From Pogona vitticeps (taxonomy: Eukaryota; Chordata; Lepidosauria; Squamata; Agamidae), in the NCBI RefSeq assembly GCF_051106095.1, contig NC_135789.1, forward strand, positions 22,253,764 through 22,317,763: a stretch of DNA of 64,000 bases, in the 5' to 3' direction. The position numbers and the translations under genes were made by a program. The notes beneath the pieces were generated by a model. It was given only the letters and a program-made list of their open reading frames with translations. It had not been told where the DNA came from and did no database searches. Position 1 is the stretch's first letter, and each line of letters opens with the position of its first letter. This document shows positions 57,924 to 64,000 of the stretch, one piece after another.

Positions 57924-60900
57924 CTTTTGGGGGTGCACAGCAATTTCCCTCTGAGAAGGGTCTATGTTCCAATTTTTAAATGAATGCAGCTCTCCCACAC
58001 TTTTTAAAAATGTAAAAACCAAACAACCCCCCCCCCTTTTAACAAAATGGGAAATGGGATTCTGGCCACTCCAGTTCTTTCTTTTCCATGTGGACCGGTC
58101 CCCCTCAATCCTGGAACTTGTCCATTGCCGACAGCAATGTCCACATTAGCCATCTCTTACAAGTAGAAGTGACGTTCACTTATTGGGTCATGCTGGTCTG
58201 ATTCTGCAAACCAGTTATTCTATTATTTCCCAGTCTGCTGCCAATTGCAGTGTGATCCTGCAGTGTGCCTATTAAGAAGTTTCACTGAGTGTAGATGGGT
58301 TTACAAACACTGTCTTAACTCATAGGGGATGTTAGTTGATTAATTAAATACTGCACTGATTGATGTTACTTACTTAAAGAACTCTCTGGGATGGAAGGGA
58401 CTAAGGACCTTCCTCTCAAGAGAGGCTAGCTTGGGCCCTGCTCCGTTTTCTTTCTGCCCGCAGACAAAGCCCCTCTTAATCAAGTGAGTTTTAGGTAATG
58501 GCCTGCTACTGCAAAGGCAGGTTTATAGGTGTCACACTATCTTTATTGACATGTTTTTCAATTCTAACAGCAGTTTCAATCGCATTTTAAAAATGGTATT
58601 TTTAGAGGAGCATTTTTGTGTTTGCAGTGTTTCTACAGCTGTAACTTGGGCGGTGAGCTATACTGGGTACCCATTTTGGCAAAGAGACAGGATGCAAATA
58701 AAATAAACCAACATGTGCAGCTGCATGGGTAATTCTGGAAAAAGGGCTTTGCCCTCTTCTCTCTTGCACAGCAGGGAATGCCTGTTCTAGATGTCACAAC
58801 CTTCTTCTGGCCACAGATGAGTGGGAAGGAAATGCCTTCACTGCCAGCCTCAGAAGGCTCTTGTGCTGCAGAAAATCTGGCATGGAAAAACCCCATCATG
58901 CCAGCGCCTCTCTGGCCCATTTCCAACTCCGAGGCCACCATCCGGAAAGTCTGAGTAGCGCTGTCCAGTCATGCCCTGGCATAGGGACCAAAGGTGGTGA
59001 AAAGAGCACAGCTCTTTTAACTCAACAAGGCCAAGCAAGCTGCTCAGCTGGAACGGGGGTGGGAGGACTGAAGGCTCCGTTTGCTCCTGGGGATGAAGCA
59101 CTGGATGTTTGCCACAATATGCTCCAGGTCTTGAAGGCATCCGCCCTCCTTGGCCTCACAGGCCACGCCAGGCTATCTGATCTTCAACTACTTTCCTTTA
59201 CCCCAGGGATGGGAACTGTGAGACTCACGACTGCACAGCAAGGATGCAACAAATATTCATAAATTTGTGCGTCCTTAATAAAATGGGTGTCTCAGAGCTC
59301 TGAGAGATCCTGTCTTGCCAACCACTGCGAGACTTTCATAGCTGCACAAGGGGGAGAAAACCAGCCCCCCTTTTTTGATCAGCAGCAGGGTTAACAAAGC
59401 AGCCACACACACACACACCGGCCCCAATCTAAACGTGATCTTCTGGACACTTTGGTCAGAATCCATCTGGCATCCATGCAAGGTGTGTGTAACTTGCTGC
59501 AGCTAATTGATGATGTGCATCTCAGTCACCTGTCTGTGCAGGCAACTGAGATGCATGCCAGCATTTCCTCAATTAGCTTCAATTAGCTGCATCAGTTACA
59601 GAAATTTTTCACAAACATCAAAAGAATTCCAACCTTCTTGTTTCACTTGGGTGGGCCGATGTGGCTGCCACAGAGTCCTGGACAGGGGAAAATAGAGGCC
59701 CAGTGCTTACCCTGCTTTACTGGAACTTGGGCTTTGTCTAACAGCCTTACCTTGCTCAGCCCTCTTTTATAGTAACGGGCTCTGATTGCTCTGAACTCCC
59801 TCCACCTTTCAATGCCAGTTTCGACCAGAACTTTATACTACTAGGATGAACCCCTGCCACTTACAGCTTTTAAGTATCTTTAAGTACTTGTCTTAAAACA
59901 ATGTTAAAACCTGCCACTTAGTTAAACAGGGGAAATGCTAGAAGGCAGTTATGTTTTTAAATTAAGTAATCCAATTAATTCCTGATAAAATAAATGGGAC
60001 AGAAGAGCAGAGGAGAAGAACATACGGTCAGAACAACCTTGGTTTGGACATGAATGACACAACATCATCCTGGTTCAGAGCTGTCTCTTGCAAAGTGAAA
60101 AAAGCCAGATAAGAGAAGAACAAGAAGCGACAAATAACCTAAGTAAGAGATTGTTTGGTTCACATGTTTGGCTAAAACTGCCACCCAACACAGACTTACC
60201 TGTAAGTTCTTTTGAATACAATGGAACTTACTTTCAAGTAAACATGCCTAGGAGTGCACCGTAAAATGCAAGGTCTGGTTCATTATGCTTATGAGTTAGT
60301 TGCTAACTTACTAAAAAGCCAGCTTGAGGAACAGCAGTATTTCATTTTTGGAACGCACAGGACCTAATTGAAACAATGAAGGTAAAAAAGCTTTATCTCT
60401 GACCTCAAGGTACATATCACCTAGGTTGGATCCAGGATCTACCTTCTACTGAGAGAAAGGCTCTGATGATGGCAGATGGATCTGCCAAATTATCCTGCTC
60501 AGCAGTATCCACCACCCACCCACCTGCACAGCATTTTCAGGGTCCTAGAATGACTGCTATTGGGAGAAGACAATAGGAAATCACAATTCCACCAGCCCAG
60601 TTTCACACACCGTTTTTGCGGGAAGGCAGGGACAGGATGTAAACTGACGGTGGTCAGCACATTTTGAGTTTTTATTTCGATCTAAGTAATTGCAAGTGGA
60701 AAGAGAAAATGTACTGGCCCCATCCTGTCAGGTTTTTTTGCATGACTGTAATGGCAGGAAGCTTTCTTACAGGGAAGCCCCCCCCCCCCCATCTGGTGAA
60801 GATACATGAATAAACTCTGGCGGGCTACAAACAGACCTTGAGAAAATGCTGGCCCAGGAAGCCTGGCGCAAGGAGTTACTTAAACCAGGAGAAGGAATAG

Positions 60901-61129
60901 GCAGGTGGCCCTTAAGGCCCAGAGGGAGCGGGGGGGGGGAACGTAATCACACTTCCAACGGGTACAAGTCTGCTCTAAAACAACGCATTGCCTCACATTG
61001 TCTTTAAGCCAACAAAAAAGTGTTACCCCTCCGGATCAACCTAAAAGAGATTTCACAAATTTTGGTCTCCTTGGGTGGGGCTGCTGTGGCTAAGGGTTGC
61101 CCACCCCTGGTTTAAACTGAGAGCTGAGG
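57924..61129. other. Repeat-poor sequence between the CUX1 ends
   Basis: Contains the hairpin at 59499-59590, an AC repeat at 59405-59419, a C13 run at 60778-60790, an old amniote repeat at 60195-60262 and a short hAT end (GGGTTGCCCACCCCTG) near 61095. Two minus-strand AATAAA signals (60671, 58542) could end the CDP transcript. Confidence 0.45.
59499..59590. repeat. 92-nt imperfect hairpin
   Basis: Outer arms GCAGCTAATTGA (59499-59510) and TCAATTAGCTGC (59579-59590) are perfect complements. Inner arms GCATCTCAGT (59517-59526) and ACTGAGATGC (59545-59554) are also perfect. A CCTG/CAGG pair closes a six-base loop. No transposon ends are visible. Confidence 0.7.
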
Positions 61130-64000
61130 GTCTGTTTTCTGATACAGCTCTTACCCACTAAATACTGTAGGAAGCTGCCCTTCTCTGTGGGCAAAACCGG
61201 CTTTCAACTAGCCAAATGCAGGACATGCATTTTCCTTCACTACCAAAAGTAAAATCAAACAAAATATAAAAAGGATTCTCCTTCAAACACGGTAGCCGTA
61301 TTATTCAGCACTCAACATCCATAGTCATCAACAACCACCAAAAGCTAAGAAAATATAAAAACTTTTCAGAGAATTGCTAACCAAATTGTTTGCTGCTTTT
61401 GAGTTCGGCCTGCCCAAGAAAGACACTGCACACGTTGTTGTGTTTGTATAAAAGATATTTACTTCAATTATCACACCTAGGGTGCTAGTGAATAATAATA
61501 CATCATGTGAGTTTCGTACAGTGATATTGCTTCTCCATATCATATAGGGAACTGTTGGTACAGTGCTGAGAACATACATTGTATGGCTAACCCAAGACAG
61601 GAGGACCTGCTGCTTCCACCAATGGAAGGAGACTTTCCCCCACTCTGTCGCTGCCAACCATATAAAACTTTTTTATATATATAATAAAACTTCTGAACAG
61701 GAAATAAAATGTTACAAAAGATGAAATCACAGCAACACAACGCGGGGCTTCTCTCAAAGCTACTTGTACAAAAAAAATGACACTTTTTTTGGTCAATTGG
61801 GTCTTTGTGAGGATATTTCATTAAAATCAGTGATTGTGAATATAAGAAACGAGCTTCTAAAAACATCTAAGACTTAGTGCGTTACAGGAAAAAAATAATA
61901 TATATATATCTATTTATATATATATATAATATATATATATATATTTATAAAATACTGCTAAAAATGTTGGACACCACAAGTACACAGGGGTAAAATGGAG
62001 CTTATCTTTTTTTTTAAAAAAAGAAAATATTCTCAGGAAAAAAAATACACCTTTTTTGTGTTTCGAGTTCATTTTGTGCTGTGTTAGTAGTCAGGGCAAG
62101 TCCAAAGGTTAGCCCAATAAAATGGCAAGTAGTTATTGCACAAATGCAAAAAATAAAAAATAAATTCTGAAGAGCATGGTCCACTGGGAAAATCTCGTGC
62201 CGAAGCCCACATTTCAGTGGGAGCAAACCACGCAACTTTCCAGGTGAACAGCACTCTTGACTTAAAATCTCATATATAGATGAGAAAAGGGACTTCAGGG
62301 AAGCAAATGAAAATGGTGGTTGCCATTTACTTTGGATTTATATGTCCAAATTTCCACATGTAACATTCTCCAAGCCTTGTTTAGAGAGCAGAACACACAG
62401 TGCCTGTTTTGCAGGGGGCAGGGGAAATGCGGCAGAAAAAGGCTTTCAACATCAGAAATGCATAGACTATTGGAGAGGAAATTTTTGAAAAGCAAAACTA
62501 AAAAACCCTTTACCAAAAACTTAATGCTTAAAAACCTAGACCTCCTTGCAACCATCTTCCCGACCCAACCCCAGGTTCAAAACAGCTGAAGGGGGGAAAA
62601 TTAAGGAGGGGAGACTGGACATGATCCACCAGGAACTCTTCCTCCACTGCTAGTCCCATTCATTCCCACCATCTCCCTTGTGAGGTAGAGGAGCTCTTAG
62701 TGGACTGTGCTCAATGAATCTGGACATAGGCTGTTCCCAAGGCTCTACATCCCAGTTTGCCTGCAGTTCTCAGAGGGCTCCCCAGAAGCATCTTGGCATC
62801 CTACCCATTTGCCTTCTTGAGGGTCTACAGCAAGAAATGGGCAGAAATTGAGCTTTAAAAGAAAACCAAAACCAGCAACTTTCATTCTTCGCCTTTTGCA
62901 TGATCTCCTGCCACTCAAGTTATTGCCTCTCCATAGAATATTTCAAAGTTCCCCACTCTCTACGACAACTCAGCTGTCTGGTATTATGATTAATGCCCCG
63001 TGTCTGTTCCCTGCGAAAACAGCCCCTCTCCCAACAAAGCCCTCTCAGCTTCCACATTACTGATCACTGTGAATGTGCAACAAAAAAAGGCCCAAAGGAA
63101 GCGACGTCCACCTAGTTGGCCTAATATTGCTCAGCAGGTTGGGGCTACCATCACTGCAGAATAAATGTTGCTTAGTTTTTTTTATATTTTAACTGCTGCC
63201 ACAGTGAGAGGGAAGGCAACATCTGGACTTTTGCCTTAGACCCCAAAATGCCTTGGGCTATCTCTGCTTCCATTGGCTGAATCCTAACTCCCCCTGCCCA
63301 CAAGGTTAAAAAAATTGTGGAGCCAATGGTCTAAATTCAGTTTGTTGGTTCTTACTCTAGCCAGGTGGGGCTAACGGCTGGATTTAGTTCAGTGCTTACA
63401 CAACTCAAAACAGGAAGTTCAGGTGCAAATGTGACTGTAAGGGCCAAGATCCAATTGTGTACTTGGGTATACAAGCCAATGGAATTGGTATTTTTGTACC
63501 TTCTGTCTCCTAATGCAACATGCCAAACCCATTCCAGAAGGATTCCTGGTCCTCCAGGCCAGTTTTTGGGAGCATGGAGGCTACATAGAGAGAGGTCACT
63601 GCTTTTGGGGGAAGTGGCAAGATCCAGCAGACGTACCCAGTTGGATTCTGGCCATGTAGTTTGCACAGTAAGGATCCACCAAGATGTAGATTGCTTCATC
63701 CTTTACTCAGTGGTTGTTGTTCAAGTTTGAAAGTTTTTAAAGCAGGTCAGTGCTACGCTGCCGCCACCCACCCTCCTTCAACCAGCATCTCTGTCTAACT
63801 GTTGGGTCTGTGTACATCAGATTTGAGAATTCCCATAGAACATGGAGCTTGGTGCAGAACTGACAGAGAAGGCTTTTAAAAATATATGAAAACTACCTGG
63901 CGACACCATTTGCAACAAGTGCCCCCAAAGCGCCATGTTCCCTGCGGCTGACAACCCACAGATATTAATGGACTATGGGTCTTCTCACAGGTCATGTCAG
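61130..64000 (-). other. CUX1: Repeat-poor block, probable CDP/CUX1 3' UTR
   Basis: No LINE, SINE or MITE is recognisable over about 2.9 kb, unlike everything to its left. In mammals the CDP homeodomain exons and a very long 3' UTR sit between the shared exons and the first CASP exon. That exon is at 54507 here, so a minus-strand CDP 3' UTR is expected at this position. Candidate minus-strand AATAAA signals are at 60671-60676 and 58542-58547. The block contains an AT dinucleotide tract at 61895-61945. No coding sequence is seen. The assignment rests on gene order and repeat depletion, not on a sequence match. Confidence 0.5.
61895..61950. repeat. AT dinucleotide-rich tract
   Basis: Nearly pure TA repeats with a few interruptions, within the presumed CDP 3' UTR. 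Confidence 0.9.

Noticed and set aside
1-64000. CRISPR array, bacterial operon or tRNA/rRNA gene
   Set aside because: Spliced exons and vertebrate repeats rule out a prokaryote. The tRNA-like sequences are SINE heads.

Overview
Type of sequence. This is vertebrate nuclear DNA, most likely from a squamate reptile (a lizard). It has spliced exons with consensus splice sites, long introns and a dense mix of interspersed repeats. The repeat set points to squamates: tRNA-derived Sauria-type SINEs ending in repeated CCTTTA/ACCTTTA, a Bov-B (RTE) LINE fragment, L2, CR1 and R4-like LINE fragments, short hAT elements with 8-bp target duplications, and Tc1/mariner (Tigger-like) MITEs flanked by TA. There are no bacterial genes, CRISPR arrays or tRNA/rRNA genes that I can see.

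Host gene. I recognise one host gene, on the minus strand from 54507 down to 38136: the alternative 3' half of CUX1 that encodes CASP. CUX1 forks after its shared coiled-coil exons. One branch makes the homeodomain factor CDP/CUX1; the other skips the homeodomain exons and makes CASP, a Golgi membrane coiled-coil protein. Nine CASP-specific coding exons can be placed to the base. Their phases fit throughout, and together they encode about 259 residues ending in a transmembrane segment, a short lumenal tail and a stop codon. The shared upstream exons and the CDP homeodomain exons lie beyond 64000. By gene order, the repeat-poor block at about 61.1-64.0 kb is probably the CDP 3' UTR, but this is inference.

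Layout. 1-38 kb: no recognisable gene. It is intergenic sequence, or the extended CASP 3' UTR near 36-38 kb. It holds hAT MITEs (724, 2254, 9849, 15804, 16596, 35816), Bov-B (1728), two near-complete Sauria SINEs (10519, 29404), CR1 (11.85-12.75 kb), L2 fragments (19.0, 20.3, 23.8, 24.7-25.4 kb), a Penelope-like inverted pair (24.2 kb) and an R4-like LINE (31 kb). 38.1-54.5 kb: the CASP exons. The 7.8-kb intron 38469-46300 and the shorter introns carry nested L2-in-CR1, SINEs, hAT and mariner insertions. 54.5-61 kb: the gap between the two alternative ends, with CR1 at 56.1 kb, a mariner MITE at 57.6 kb and an unexplained 92-nt hairpin at 59.5 kb. 61-64 kb: the presumed CDP 3' UTR.

I did not find a convincing new biological system. 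The best leads are the hairpin at 59.5 kb, a perfect 32-bp palindrome at 32.8 kb, the hAT MITE just after the CASP stop codon, and the CUX1 fork itself.
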